From contig CAYLLY010000002.1 in assembly GCA_964384595.1 (NCBI GenBank), forward strand, positions 1 to 64,000: a stretch of DNA of 64,000 bases, read 5' to 3'. The notes below the pieces were generated by a model. That model was not told the DNA's origin and made no database searches. It saw nothing but the letters and a program-made list of their open reading frames with translations. Position numbers and translations under genes: made by a program. Below, piece by piece: positions 14,003-23,385 of the stretch. The stretch comes from SCTG01 sp964384595. Its GTDB lineage: Bacteria; Nitrospirota; Nitrospiria; Nitrospirales; NS-4. Numbering within the stretch: position 1 is the stretch's first letter; each line of letters begins with the position of its first letter.

Positions 14003-16063
14003 TTACGAGTCGTCCGGTCGAAGTTCAGCGGGCGGCCCCTCCAGCGCCTCCCGAACCTGCGCGTCCGAGAGCCGATAAATCAGAATGGAATAGCCCACGT
14101 GATCGTCGGGCTCCCGCTGGCGGAGATAGGCCATCAGGCGAGCGGCACGCAGTTGCGAGTACCCCTTGAACCGCGCCTTCCAGAAGCCTTCTCCTTTTTC
14201 GCGCACCAGCCGGCGACGAGCCTCGCTGTCGTTGCTCGTCCGATTGTATCGTTCCGCATCGGCGAGAACCTCACGATACGCCTGCTCATATTCGGGGACC
14301 CATCGGCCCCTCGCATACAAATAGAGTGATTGCACCATGGTGGCGCTGATGCAATAGACGCCGCCGGTGAGAGAGGCCCGGTCGTTCATCGGGAGTGGGG
14401 CAAAACTCGGCAGGAGAATCGCGTCGATCCCGTAATATTCCGGGTTGCCGGTTCCGAAATAGGAGAGATAGACGGGGGTCCTGGTTTGCTCGTTCAGGCC
14501 CTGCTGGTCGAGCCACCGCTTGAGACCGGGAAGATCCTGCCCCCAATCAAGCGAGCTGTCCACCAGGTGGCGATACGCCCGGCTCGGCCCGCCGTCAAGC
14601 TGATTGAAATAGGCCAGATAATGGGGACGGATACTGATGGACTCAAGAAGATGCCAGACGAGAACGGCGCCCAGCGTAATATGCGCAACCCGGTACCGCA
14701 TCGCGCGCCAATAGGATGCCGAACCAGCCAGGATGAACATGGCCGGGTACGCCGGCAGCAGATGGCGATGGCCGATGTTCAGGTTGCTGGTCAGGGCGAA
14801 CGCCCAATACACCCAGAGAAGAATCCAGAGCGGCGCGGCCTGATAGAACCCCTCGACGATCAGCACCCGCTCGGCGCAGTCGCGCCGCTTGGATTCCGAA
14901 CGGAAATGCAGGGCGGCGCCGATCATCGCGCAGGCCAACAGGATGAGCACCGGAACCGGCGTTTTCACGAGCAGCGCGTAAGGGAAGAAGTACCACCACC
15001 CTGTCGTGCTGTACTCACCGTTGAGAAACGCGCGACGCTCCCTGGCATTCTGGATCACCGCGGCGAAGCCGAAGAGATAGGCTTCGGGCAGAAGCCGATG
15101 ATCGCGCGCAAGCTCGACCGCTTTCCCGATTGATCCGGTTCTGCTTATGACCATATCCCACCCTCTGCTCAGACTGTCACGGCCAGGCTCGTACACGTTG
15201 AACGCGGAGTAGCGAAAACCGTAGGCCCCCCAGGTCACCACGGCTGCGATGAGGACCAACACCATACCCACGCCCGCAAAAACCGCCAGCTGTGTCGCCG
15301 GCCGTTCAACCCGGCGCGAAGGGCCGATCTCCACAAGAAGCGGCCGTTTCGCGCGCAAACGGACAGCCAGGAGCAGGAGCCCCATGGGCAGAACCAGGAC
15401 AGCCGACATCTTTGACACAAAGAGAAGGCCCAGGACCAAGCCGGTTCCCAGCACGCGCTGCCAGGACACGCGGTGCAGCAACCGCCAGAGACACCACATG
15501 GACGCCGTCAGCGTCAGCGCAATCGCCATATCGGAGGTGATCAGGCTGCCATGCGCCAGCATCGTCGGGCAGAACGTATAGAGGAGCAGCGAGATCATCC
15601 CCCCCAGCGGCCCGAATAACGAGCGGGACCAACCATAGACCACTAGGCCCAGCCCCAGACCCAGAAGGGCGATCATGGCCCGTCCTTGCAGGAGCATGGC
15701 GGCCAGATCGTTCCTCTCGTGATGGAAAAACTGCTCCCCGATTGTCCAGACGTGCGACTTCCACCAGGATGGCTGGTCGAGAGAGGGAAGACGGTACTCG
15801 CCGAAGGACAGGGGCAGAGCCGCCCAGCGCTGCGGCAGAACACCGTTCTCGGGATGGAGCCGGTAGTCGTTGGCCAGCCAGTAGGTATAGCCTGCCGTCA
15901 GGTGAGCGACTTCGTCGAATGTCGAGGACTTGTCGACCTGGCTGCTGATCCCCATTCCCCAGTACAGCACGACCAGAAACACCGCCATGGGAAATCCGGT
16001 GGCGAAATGAAGCGCCCGCCGGCGCCAGGAGACAGTTTCATCCGGCACGGCCATCCACGCCAC
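14003..16063 (-). CDS. Large GT-C (GT39/PMT-like) membrane glycosyltransferase
   Basis: 686 residues (GTG start; an ATG lies three codons later). A first TM helix is followed by SSTFDEVAHLTAGYTYW, the periplasmic Asp-Glu motif of GT-C enzymes, then about ten more TM helices and a soluble C-terminal domain of some 200 residues. Such enzymes use polyprenyl-phosphate sugars and glycosylate lipids or proteins on the periplasmic side. It is separated by only six bases from the GtrB-like GT2 gene upstream, which would make the lipid-linked donor. It is the last gene of the polysaccharide run. Confidence 0.8.
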   Translation of the reverse strand: MAWMAVPDETVSWRRRALHFATGFPMAVFLVVLYWGMGISSQVDKSSTFDEVAHLTAGYTYWLANDYRLHPENGVLPQRWAALPLSFGEYRLPSLDQPSWWKSHVWTIGEQFFHHERNDLAAMLLQGRAMIALLGLGLGLVVYGWSRSLFGPLGGMISLLLYTFCPTMLAHGSLITSDMAIALTLTASMWCLWRLLHRVSWQRVLGTGLVLGLLFVSKMSAVLVLPMGLLLLAVRLRAKRPLLVEIGPSRRVERPATQLAVFAGVGMVLVLIAAVVTWGAYGFRYSAFNVYEPGRDSLSRGWDMVISRTGSIGKAVELARDHRLLPEAYLFGFAAVIQNARERRAFLNGEYSTTGWWYFFPYALLVKTPVPVLILLACAMIGAALHFRSESKRRDCAERVLIVEGFYQAAPLWILLWVYWAFALTSNLNIGHRHLLPAYPAMFILAGSASYWRAMRYRVAHITLGAVLVWHLLESISIRPHYLAYFNQLDGGPSRAYRHLVDSSLDWGQDLPGLKRWLDQQGLNEQTRTPVYLSYFGTGNPEYYGIDAILLPSFAPLPMNDRASLTGGVYCISATMVQSLYLYARGRWVPEYEQAYREVLADAERYNRTSNDSEARRRLVREKGEGFWKARFKGYSQLRAARLMAYLRQREPDDHVGYSILIYRLSDAQVREALEGPPAELRPDDS

Positions 16064-16069
16064 CGGGCA

Positions 16070-17047
16070 TCAGCCGGGCGTCGATCTCCGTTCAGGGGGC
16101 TCGACCGCCTGCGGCAGGGGACCGACTCCGGTGCGGCGTTTCACGATGTACAGCGGTCGCTGCTTCACCTCATCGTAGATCCGCCGCAGGTATTCGCCGA
16201 GCACGCCGATCGCGATGAGCTGGATGCCGCCCAGGAACAGCACGAGCGTCACCAGCGTGGTAAACCCCGTCGGCGCGGTCTCGAGGCCGAGGAGCCGCTT
16301 GGCCACATACAGGCCAGCCAGCGCGAACCCGGCGGCGCTCGTGCAGACGCCCGCCACAGTCATCAGGCGCAGCGGCTTATAGGAAAAACTGAAGATGCTG
16401 TCCAGCGCGAGGCGGACCAGCCGGCCGAAGCTCTGCTTGGGCGCGCCGTTTGCGCGGTCCTGGCGGTCGTAATACACCGTGCGCTGGTCGAATCCGATCC
16501 AACCGCGCAGGCCGGGGACGTAGCGGTTCTTCTCCACCAGGCTGTTGAGCTCCCGCAAGGCCAGACGGTCGAGCAGCCCGAAGATGCCGGTATGCGCGGG
16601 CATGCGGACGTCGCTCAACCAGTCGAAGAGCTTGTGGAAAGCCTCGAAGCCCATGCGGCGCAGGCCGCGCTCCTGGCGGGAGCGGCGGACGGCGAGCACG
16701 ACCTGGCCGCCGTCGCGCCAGCAGGCCAGCAGGTCCGGGATCACTTCCGGCGGATCTTGCAGGTCACCGTCCATGGTAATTACGGCGTCGGCGTCCGCGT
16801 GGGCCAGCCCCGCCGAGATGGCCGGATGCTGCCCGAAATTGCGCGAGAGCTGGACGAGGGCGAACCGGGGGTCCTTCTTGTTCTGCTCGAGGATGATCTT
16901 CACCGAATCGTCGCGGCTGGCGTCATCGACGTAGATGACCTGCCAGTTGACGTTCTCGACGCGATCAAGGACCACGGTTAGTCTTCTGGACAGTTCAGGA
17001 AGGTTTTCCTGCTCGTTGTAGATCGGGATAACGACCGTGAGTTTCAC
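16070..17047 (-). CDS. GtrB/DPM1-like polyprenyl-phosphate glycosyltransferase (GT2)
   Basis: 325 residues. N-terminal GT-A domain with VVIPIYNEQENL, YVDDASRDDS and the catalytic MDGDLQDPPE. After it comes the KQSFGRLVRLALDSIFSFSY junction and two C-terminal TM helices (about 230-255 and 270-292), then GEYLRRIYDEVKQRPLY. This is the layout of GtrB, ArnC and related enzymes that load a sugar onto undecaprenyl phosphate. It likely feeds the adjacent GT-C gene. The start overlaps the preceding DegT stop by 4 bases. Confidence 0.87.
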   Translation of the reverse strand: MKLTVVIPIYNEQENLPELSRRLTVVLDRVENVNWQVIYVDDASRDDSVKIILEQNKKDPRFALVQLSRNFGQHPAISAGLAHADADAVITMDGDLQDPPEVIPDLLACWRDGGQVVLAVRRSRQERGLRRMGFEAFHKLFDWLSDVRMPAHTGIFGLLDRLALRELNSLVEKNRYVPGLRGWIGFDQRTVYYDRQDRANGAPKQSFGRLVRLALDSIFSFSYKPLRLMTVAGVCTSAAGFALAGLYVAKRLLGLETAPTGFTTLVTLVLFLGGIQLIAIGVLGEYLRRIYDEVKQRPLYIVKRRTGVGPLPQAVEPPERRSTPG

Positions 17048-18168
17048 GCAGCGTTTGCCGTATAGAACTTTCTGATCGTTTCGACGACGTAGGCCTGCTG
17101 GTCGGCGGTCAGCTCGGCGTAGATGGGCAGCGCGAGCGTTTCCTCGGCCGCCCGCTCCGCCTGCGGGAACGAGCCGCGGCGATAGCCGAGATCCTGGTAG
17201 CAGACCTGAAGGTGGAGGGGCGATGGATAGTAGATTTCAGTCCCCACGCCCTGTTCTTGCAGGAATGTTCGGAGCCGATCCCGCCGAGGGGCACGGATCA
17301 CGTACTGGTTATAGACGTGCCGGTTCTCGGCGATGACCGCAGGGAGGGTCACGCGATCGAGCAGATTGGCGTCCTTGAATAGCGACTCATAGCGCGCGGC
17401 GTTCCGCTGCCGCCCCTTTGTCCACTCCTCCAGGTACTTGAGCTTGACGCGCAGCACCGCCGCCTGGAGCGCGTCCAGCCGGCTGTTCAGCCCGATCACT
17501 TCGTGGACGTATTTCACACGACTCCCGTGGACGCGCAGCATGCGGACGCGGTCGGCCAGCGCCTGGTCGTTCGTGACGACCATGCCGCCGTCCCCGAACC
17601 CGCCCAGGTTCTTGGAAGGGAAAAAGCTGAAGCAGCCGGCCTGGCCGAGCGTGCCGGCCTTGCGGCCCCGCCATTCGGCCCCGATCGCCTGGGCCGCGTC
17701 TTCGATCACCGGCACCTTGCGTGCAGCCGCCAGCCGCAGGATGGGCTCCATCTCCGCGCACTGGCCGTACAGGTGGACCGGCATGACGGCCTTGGTCTTC
17801 GCCGTGACGGCCGCCTCAAGGAGCACCGGATCCATATTGTAGGTGTCCGGCTTGATGTCCACGAACCGCGGCCTGGCGCCCAGCCGGGAAATCGAGCCGG
17901 CGGTGGCGAAGAACGTGTACGGCACCGTCACCACCTCGTCGCCGGGCCCCACCCCGCACGCCATGAGCGACAACAAGATCGCATCGGTGCCGGACGCCAC
18001 ACCGACGGCATGGCCCGCGCCGACATAGCCCTGAATGTCTTTTTCCAGGTCGGCCACGCGCGAGCCCAGAATGAACGCCTGGTCGTCGCACACCGACTCC
18101 AACGCGGCCATGATCTCCGCGCGGATCGGCCGGTATTGCGCTTTCAAATCCAGTAACGGGACCTTCAC
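17044..18168 (-). CDS. DegT/DnrJ/EryC1/StrS-family PLP aminotransferase
   Basis: 374 residues. PLP-binding elements: GTDAILLSL, EDAAQAIGA (D157, Q160) and K186 in FFPSKNLGG, which would form the Schiff base. The family transaminates keto-sugars attached to a nucleotide, so this probably makes an amino sugar for the polysaccharide. It overlaps the neighbours on both sides by 4 bases, so its expression is coupled to the GT4 gene upstream and the GT2 gene downstream. Confidence 0.88.
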   Translation of the reverse strand: MKVPLLDLKAQYRPIRAEIMAALESVCDDQAFILGSRVADLEKDIQGYVGAGHAVGVASGTDAILLSLMACGVGPGDEVVTVPYTFFATAGSISRLGARPRFVDIKPDTYNMDPVLLEAAVTAKTKAVMPVHLYGQCAEMEPILRLAAARKVPVIEDAAQAIGAEWRGRKAGTLGQAGCFSFFPSKNLGGFGDGGMVVTNDQALADRVRMLRVHGSRVKYVHEVIGLNSRLDALQAAVLRVKLKYLEEWTKGRQRNAARYESLFKDANLLDRVTLPAVIAENRHVYNQYVIRAPRRDRLRTFLQEQGVGTEIYYPSPLHLQVCYQDLGYRRGSFPQAERAAEETLALPIYAELTADQQAYVVETIRKFYTANAA

Positions 18169-19328
18169 GCGACCCTCCTGTCGGAATCGGCCAACAGCTT
18201 ATCATAAAGCTGCTGGTATCGCCGCACCATCTCATGGATTTCGAACTCGTCCGGCAGATCGCCCCCGCCGCGGCCCGGCGCGCCGTTCCCGCCGGCCTTC
18301 AGGACTTCGCACAGGCGCTCGGCCAGACCGTCAAGATCGCCGGCCTCGCACAGCCGGCCATGGCGCCCGTCCGCAATCGCTTCGGCGGCGCCCCCGACCC
18401 GCGTGGCGACGACCGGCACCCGCGCCGCCCGCGCCTCCAGCCATACCCGCGCCAGGCCCTCCCAGTGAGAGGTCAGCAGAAACGCGTCGAGCGCGCGCAT
18501 CACGACCGGCACGTCGCGTCGCCAGCCTACGAGCCGGACGCGTTCCCCGAGCCCGGCGGATCGGATGTCCTCGTCGACCTCCGCGCGCAGTTCCCCGTCG
18601 CCGATCAGCACGAAGCGGGCCGCCGGCAGCCGCGCGCAGACGCGGGCCGCCACCGCCACAAAGTCATGCGGGGCCTTTTGCGGTTTCAGGCAGGCCACCA
18701 TACCGACCAACTGGTCCCCCGGCTCCGCGCCCAACTCCGCGCGCGCCCGGTCCCGCTCCTGCGTCGGGAGCGGCGCCTGGAACGGCCGCGGATCAATCCC
18801 GGGACGGATCACGGCGGCCCGTTGCCGGTCGAAGAGCCCCCAGCGCAGCCCCTCCTCGATGTTGGCGTCCGCCACCGCGATCCAATACGTGGTAATGAGA
18901 CCCGTGACCCGCTCCAGGCCGATCAACAGGGCGCGCAGCCACGCCGGCTGACTCGGCGTGATCCCGAATCCATGGACGGTGTGGACGATGACCGGCACGC
19001 CGGCGAGCCAGGCCGCCCAGCGGCCCAGGATCCCCGCTTTGGAGCTGTGCGTGTGGACGATCTGCGGCCGGTGGCGCCGGAGCGCACGGAGCAGTTCGAC
19101 CAGCGCGCGGAGATCGCGCCAGGGCCGGATCGGCCGGCCCAGGGACGGGATGATCTCGACGTCGACTCCCGGCAAGGCCTGCGCCTCTTCCGTCAGCAGA
19201 CCGCCGGGACCGGTCAGGAGAACCGGGCGGTACTTCACCCGGTCCAGGTTCGCGACCGTGAAGAGCGCCACTTCCTGGGCGCCCCCCAGCTCCAGCATGG
19301 TGATGATGGTGCAGACCGTCGCCGTCAT
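18165..19328 (-). CDS. GT4-family glycosyltransferase
   Basis: 387 residues of GT-B fold. The N-terminal domain has ITMLELGGAQEVALF and HTHSSKAGILGRWAA. The C-terminal domain has GMVACLKPQKAPHDF, VLIGDGELR and the donor-binding HWEGLARVWLEARAARVPVVA, with both glutamates of the EX7E motif. It transfers a sugar from a nucleotide donor to the growing lipid-linked chain. Overlaps both neighbours by 4 bases. Confidence 0.88.
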   Translation of the reverse strand: MTATVCTIITMLELGGAQEVALFTVANLDRVKYRPVLLTGPGGLLTEEAQALPGVDVEIIPSLGRPIRPWRDLRALVELLRALRRHRPQIVHTHSSKAGILGRWAAWLAGVPVIVHTVHGFGITPSQPAWLRALLIGLERVTGLITTYWIAVADANIEEGLRWGLFDRQRAAVIRPGIDPRPFQAPLPTQERDRARAELGAEPGDQLVGMVACLKPQKAPHDFVAVAARVCARLPAARFVLIGDGELRAEVDEDIRSAGLGERVRLVGWRRDVPVVMRALDAFLLTSHWEGLARVWLEARAARVPVVATRVGGAAEAIADGRHGRLCEAGDLDGLAERLCEVLKAGGNGAPGRGGGDLPDEFEIHEMVRRYQQLYDKLLADSDRRVA

Positions 19329-20617
19329 CCCGCCGCCCGCAATTTCTCCGCGAGTGTCTTGCCCTGAGCCATGGCATCCTCCATCGAGGTATGCTCCCAG
19401 CGCCCGTACCGGCCGATCGAATGGATGCCGCAGCGCTCCAGCTCGCCGAGGATGGCCGGAAGGGCGCGCGCCCGGTGCTTGTCGAACAGGACGTACGCGT
19501 ACCGGATATCGCGCACGTCGGCCACCACGATCTCATCCGCCGGCCGGAAAATGCCCGCCCGCTCCAGGCCCGCGCGGATCCGCCTGAGCAGCTCGGCCGG
19601 GGGAATGATCTCCGACGGCTGGTGCGACACCTCGACGTACAGGGAGCTGCACCCCGGACGCCCCAAGGCCGGCGAGAAGTTCATCGGAAACCCGGCGCGG
19701 TAGAAGGGATACTCCGGCTCCGGGAAATAAATCCAGTGATGATTGGAGACGCGCTCCCTTGCCACGCCAAGGTTGACGTTGTAGACCGACACGCACCGCA
19801 GGCCGGCCGCGGCATCGCGGATCGCCTGCGGAAGATCCGTGCAGCAGCGGACCAGTTCGGGCACTGGGATCGTCGAGACGAGGGTCTCATAGTCCTCCAC
19901 CCGCCCGTCCTGGAACAGGGCCCGGTGGCGCTGAGTGTCCACCTCGACCAGTTCGCTGCCATAGACAATCTCCCGCAGGCCCGGCAGGAACGCCTGCGGC
20001 AAGACGCCGATCCCGCCCTGCGACGGATAGAGAAACGAGGGGTTGTAGCCGAACGCCTTGTCCTTGATGCCCAGCGCGCCGTTGATCACGTCCTTGAGCT
20101 CCGGCTTGGGCACCAGCCAGGACACCCAGTCCGAGGTCAATTCGTCCAGCGGGACCTGCCACAGCTTCTCGTTGAACGGCACCATAAAGTGCCTGGCCAG
20201 CCCCTCGCCGAGGTTCTCCAGAATCCAGGCCTTGAAAGACCGGTCCTCCGGCCGGGTCGAAGCCGGGTTCGTCAGCGTGGCGATGAAGCCCAGCAGGCAC
20301 TCGCGCACCACCTCCGGAGGCAGCCCATAGGTGTTCACCTGGAACGGGTACTCCGTATACGTCCGGTGGGAGTAGATGAAGGAGCGCCGGCTGTGCTTCT
20401 CCAGCCGGCCGGCCAGCAGGCGCTCCACCAGGGCCTTGATCTCGGCCTGGCGGAAGTGCAGCAGATGCCCGGTCATGTCGAAGGTGAACCCGTCCATCCG
20501 ATAGGACCGGCAGAGCCCGCCCGCCTCCTTTTCCTTCTCCAGCACGCGATAGGGCCGGTCGCCCAGATGGTAGGCCGTGCTGAGCCCGGCCAGGCCCGCC
20601 CCCACGATGACGATCAT
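19325..20617 (-). CDS. FAD-dependent amine-oxidase/protoporphyrinogen-oxidase-like protein
   Basis: 430 residues from the ATG at 20617, which overlaps the preceding stop. The N-terminus has the FAD-binding IVGAGLAGLSTAYHLG and, 30 residues later, GGLCRSYRMDGFTFDMTGH. PFNEKLWQVPLDELTSDWV lies in mid-protein. The architecture is that of COG1232/UDP-galactopyranose-mutase-like flavoproteins found in polysaccharide loci. UDP-sugar mutase or oxidase activity is plausible, but the substrate is unknown. Confidence 0.78.
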   Translation of the reverse strand: MIVIVGAGLAGLSTAYHLGDRPYRVLEKEKEAGGLCRSYRMDGFTFDMTGHLLHFRQAEIKALVERLLAGRLEKHSRRSFIYSHRTYTEYPFQVNTYGLPPEVVRECLLGFIATLTNPASTRPEDRSFKAWILENLGEGLARHFMVPFNEKLWQVPLDELTSDWVSWLVPKPELKDVINGALGIKDKAFGYNPSFLYPSQGGIGVLPQAFLPGLREIVYGSELVEVDTQRHRALFQDGRVEDYETLVSTIPVPELVRCCTDLPQAIRDAAAGLRCVSVYNVNLGVARERVSNHHWIYFPEPEYPFYRAGFPMNFSPALGRPGCSSLYVEVSHQPSEIIPPAELLRRIRAGLERAGIFRPADEIVVADVRDIRYAYVLFDKHRARALPAILGELERCGIHSIGRYGRWEHTSMEDAMAQGKTLAEKLRAAG

Positions 20618-21645
20618 GGCGTCCTCTCCTGCAGGAGCGCGTCTTCCGCCGGCTTGGACATGTCCACACGCTTGAGCAACAACGCCGCGACGAGCGCCAG
20701 GACCGCAGTCGCCCCGATGAGTCCGGCAGCCACGCCGAGCGACACGAACATCGAGAGCACGCCGACGCCGCCCAGGAGCAGCGCGGCCGCGTAGCTGATG
20801 ACCACCACCTGCGGCACCGACAGGGACCACCGTCGCATGCGAAGCGCGAAATGGTCCGGGCTGCCCCAAAAGACCGGCGCCCCCCGCATCCAGCGGACGT
20901 ACATCACGAACAGCGTGTCGAACACCGGCACGCCGAGAATGAGGACCGGTGCCAGCACGGCGACGTGGTTGACCATCGTGTACTTGCCGATCATCGCCAG
21001 GGAGCCCAGCATGAGCCCCACGAACAGGGACCCGGCGTCGCCCAGGTAGATCGAGGCCGGGCAAAAGTTATACCGGAGAAATCCGACGAGACTGCCGGCC
21101 AGCGCCGCCAGCATCACGGCGACCATCGTGTCCTGATTCACCACCGCCACGATGAAGAGCCAGAGGCAGGCGATCACGCCGACCCCGCCGGCCAGCCCGT
21201 CCATCACGTCGATGATGTTGAAGGCATTGATGATGCCGATCATCCAGACGACCGTCAGGAGGAGGTCGAGCCAGTCCGGCAGCGCCGCGATCTCGATGCG
21301 GATCCCGCTCCGGATCAGGACAAAAACCGCAATGAGCTGACCGATCAGCTTGGGCCCCGGCGTGAGCACGCCGAAGTCGTCGATCAGGCCCATCATGACC
21401 ATGAGGGTCCCGGCGAGGACGACTCCCAAGACGTCCTGCCTGAACTCGACGGTCAGCGCCAAGCTGACAAGGAACGCCAGATACACCGCGAGCCCGCCGA
21501 AGTACGGGACCGGTTCGGCTTGGCGCTTGAGCCGCCCGTCCGGCCGATCCACGACGTTAAACCGCAGAGCGGCCCGGCGCGCCAGGGGCACCCCGTAGAG
21601 AGCCAGCAGCAGCGCGAGGATGAAGATCAGGAGATACAGGAACAT
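20614..21645 (-). CDS. WecA/MraY-type polyprenyl-phosphate sugar-1-phosphate transferase
   Basis: 343 residues with about 11 TM helices. Family motifs: PYFGGLAVYLAF, GLIDDFG (catalytic aspartates), NAFNIIDVMDGLAGG and GDAGSLFVG. The last cytoplasmic loop, which in WecA reads HIHH-like, is here GSPDHFALRM, with a single His. The enzyme would start the polysaccharide by moving HexNAc-1-P to undecaprenyl phosphate. Together with the 2-epimerase near 61 kb it defines the beginning of the pathway. It overlaps the FAD gene by 4 bases. Confidence 0.87.
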   Translation of the reverse strand: MFLYLLIFILALLLALYGVPLARRAALRFNVVDRPDGRLKRQAEPVPYFGGLAVYLAFLVSLALTVEFRQDVLGVVLAGTLMVMMGLIDDFGVLTPGPKLIGQLIAVFVLIRSGIRIEIAALPDWLDLLLTVVWMIGIINAFNIIDVMDGLAGGVGVIACLWLFIVAVVNQDTMVAVMLAALAGSLVGFLRYNFCPASIYLGDAGSLFVGLMLGSLAMIGKYTMVNHVAVLAPVLILGVPVFDTLFVMYVRWMRGAPVFWGSPDHFALRMRRWSLSVPQVVVISYAAALLLGGVGVLSMFVSLGVAAGLIGATAVLALVAALLLKRVDMSKPAEDALLQERTP

Positions 21646-21648
21646 TGC

Positions 21649-22254
21649 TTACCCTTCGATGGTCGACCAGACGGTCTTGATGGCCTCGTAGACAAACGTC
21701 TTGGCATCCTTCCGGCGCGTCCACCAGCCGTCGGGGTTGAAATAGCCGTCGTCCACGGGGGAGGCGAGAAAGCGTGGGCCCGAGGGACCGGCGGCTTTCA
21801 CAAAGATCCGCTTCGCGCGGCCGGTATGGTAACTGGATGTCACGAGAATCGTTTCTTTCACGCCTCTGCGCTGCAGAACCGTCACGATCACACCGGCTTC
21901 TTCTCTTGTGGACTCGGAGTCATGTTTCACCGCCAGGATGTGGTCGGCGGGGACGCCGAGAAATTCGGTGTGCCGCTGCATGATATCCGCTTCATGCGTC
22001 CTGAACCCCACCGGCGTGCCGCTGAGCACCAGCAACGGCGCCAAGCCACGCTTGTACAGGCTCGCCGCGTGCCGCACGCGATCGCCTTCCCGCGTGTCTC
22101 CGGCCAGCACCAGAATCGCATCGGCTGGGTGGAGCGGGTCCTCCACGATCAGCGCCCGCCCCGCCGCATCCAGACCAAACGCGGCCGCCGCCGCCAGCAC
22201 GAGGAGGATCACGGTGACCCAGAGCAGCCGCCGCCCTTCCCGCGCGCGGCTCAC
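21649..22254 (-). CDS. YdcF/ElyC/SanA-family (DUF218) membrane protein
   Basis: 201 residues from a GTG at 22254, which overlaps the preceding stop (GTGA); the longer upstream frame lies inside the neighbouring gene. One N-terminal TM anchor (about 10-30), then HPADAILVLAGDTREGDRV, LLVLSGTPVGFRTHEADIM, KHDSESTREEAG and LVTSSYHTGRAKRIF, the DUF218 motifs. Members affect envelope integrity and lipid-carrier metabolism. It sits between a GT4 and the WecA-like gene. Confidence 0.83.
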   Translation of the reverse strand: MSRAREGRRLLWVTVILLVLAAAAAFGLDAAGRALIVEDPLHPADAILVLAGDTREGDRVRHAASLYKRGLAPLLVLSGTPVGFRTHEADIMQRHTEFLGVPADHILAVKHDSESTREEAGVIVTVLQRRGVKETILVTSSYHTGRAKRIFVKAAGPSGPRFLASPVDDGYFNPDGWWTRRKDAKTFVYEAIKTVWSTIEG

Positions 22255-23384
22255 GCGCTCACCCTCGCATAGAGCGAATCGAGATACGCGAGGTACCGCT
22301 CTTCCAAATGCTGCTCCATCACCCGCCGACGGGCGGATTGCCCCAAGCGCTCGCACCGCTGCGGGTCCTTCAACAGCTGGATTACCGCGCTGGCGATGAC
22401 GTCCGGATTCGGCTTGACCCGGATCCCTGTCGTCTCGTCTACCAGCTTCCAGGTCAGCCCGACGTCCGTCGCGACCGCCGCCACCCCGCAGGCCATGGCC
22501 TCAAGCAGACTCTGGGACGGGTAATTGTCCTGCCGCTGCAGGGACACGAAGACGCGCGCCGGACCGAAGATCGGCGCAAGGTCCGAGAGAAAGCCGGTTG
22601 TGACCGCGGCCCGCACGCCTGATCGCTCCACCGCCTGCTCAACCGCTGGTCCGAGCGGCCCTTCCCCCAGAAGAAAAATTCGAGCAGTCGGAACCGCGCG
22701 AAGGATGGCGGGGACCGCTTCGACGAAAAGCAGCGGGTTCTTCTCCTCAACCAAGCGGCCCGCAAACACAACCCATGGCTGCTTCTTCGACGCGGACTGG
22801 AACCGGTCCACGTCAATGGCGCTGCCGGGCGACACCAGAATCTTCCCGGCGTCGATCCCCCGCCTGATCGCATCTGCGCGCGCGGCCTCGCTCAGGGCAT
22901 CGACGACCGTCGCGCGTCTGAGGGCATACCGGTACACCGGCAGAGCCCGGGGCGCGCCGACCAGCAGCGCCAGATCGGCGCTCACGACCGAGATCACGAT
23001 CCGATGATCCGGGCGCAGCAGCATGAGGGGCAGCGCGACATACGCGCCGCCCAGCACCAGGTGTAACACACGCCGACGAGCCAGGCCGTAGCGCGCCAGC
23101 AGCAGGGCGCAGAACAGGAGATAGTCCAGCTTGCGCAGCCAGAACGCGGGCGCGCCGCGCAGCCCGACTCCCTCCGCCAGCCGTCCGCAGGGCTCGGCGA
23201 ACCGCCGTACGCGCCGTTCGCCTCCGGTCACGACGCCGGCGGCCAGCAGCTTCTCCCAAAGCCCGGCATTAACCACCAGCAGCGTATCGGGGTCTTGCTT
23301 GGTCATGTGCGAGAAAAGTCGGCCCAGCCGTCTCTCCGCCCCGCCGATGCCGCTGTTGTTGATCAGGACAAGGACGCGTCGCAT
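22251..23384 (-). CDS. GT4-family glycosyltransferase
   Basis: 377 residues. N-terminal INNSGIGGAERRLGRLF (acceptor-domain glycine loop). C-terminal WVVFAGRLVEEKNPLLFVEA, FLLGEGPLG and NYPSQSLLEAMACGVAAVA with the donor-binding EX7E-like site (first Glu replaced by Ser/Gln context; second Glu kept). GT-B fold, sugar and linkage unknown. One base separates it from the GT39 gene upstream. Confidence 0.86.
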   Translation of the reverse strand: MRRVLVLINNSGIGGAERRLGRLFSHMTKQDPDTLLVVNAGLWEKLLAAGVVTGGERRVRRFAEPCGRLAEGVGLRGAPAFWLRKLDYLLFCALLLARYGLARRRVLHLVLGGAYVALPLMLLRPDHRIVISVVSADLALLVGAPRALPVYRYALRRATVVDALSEAARADAIRRGIDAGKILVSPGSAIDVDRFQSASKKQPWVVFAGRLVEEKNPLLFVEAVPAILRAVPTARIFLLGEGPLGPAVEQAVERSGVRAAVTTGFLSDLAPIFGPARVFVSLQRQDNYPSQSLLEAMACGVAAVATDVGLTWKLVDETTGIRVKPNPDVIASAVIQLLKDPQRCERLGQSARRRVMEQHLEERYLAYLDSLYARVSA

Positions 23385-23385
23385 T

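Noticed and set aside
15686..16981. 431-codon plus-strand frame
   Set aside because: It opposes the GT-C and GT2 genes, which have complete catalytic motifs; no family pattern is present in the translated frame.
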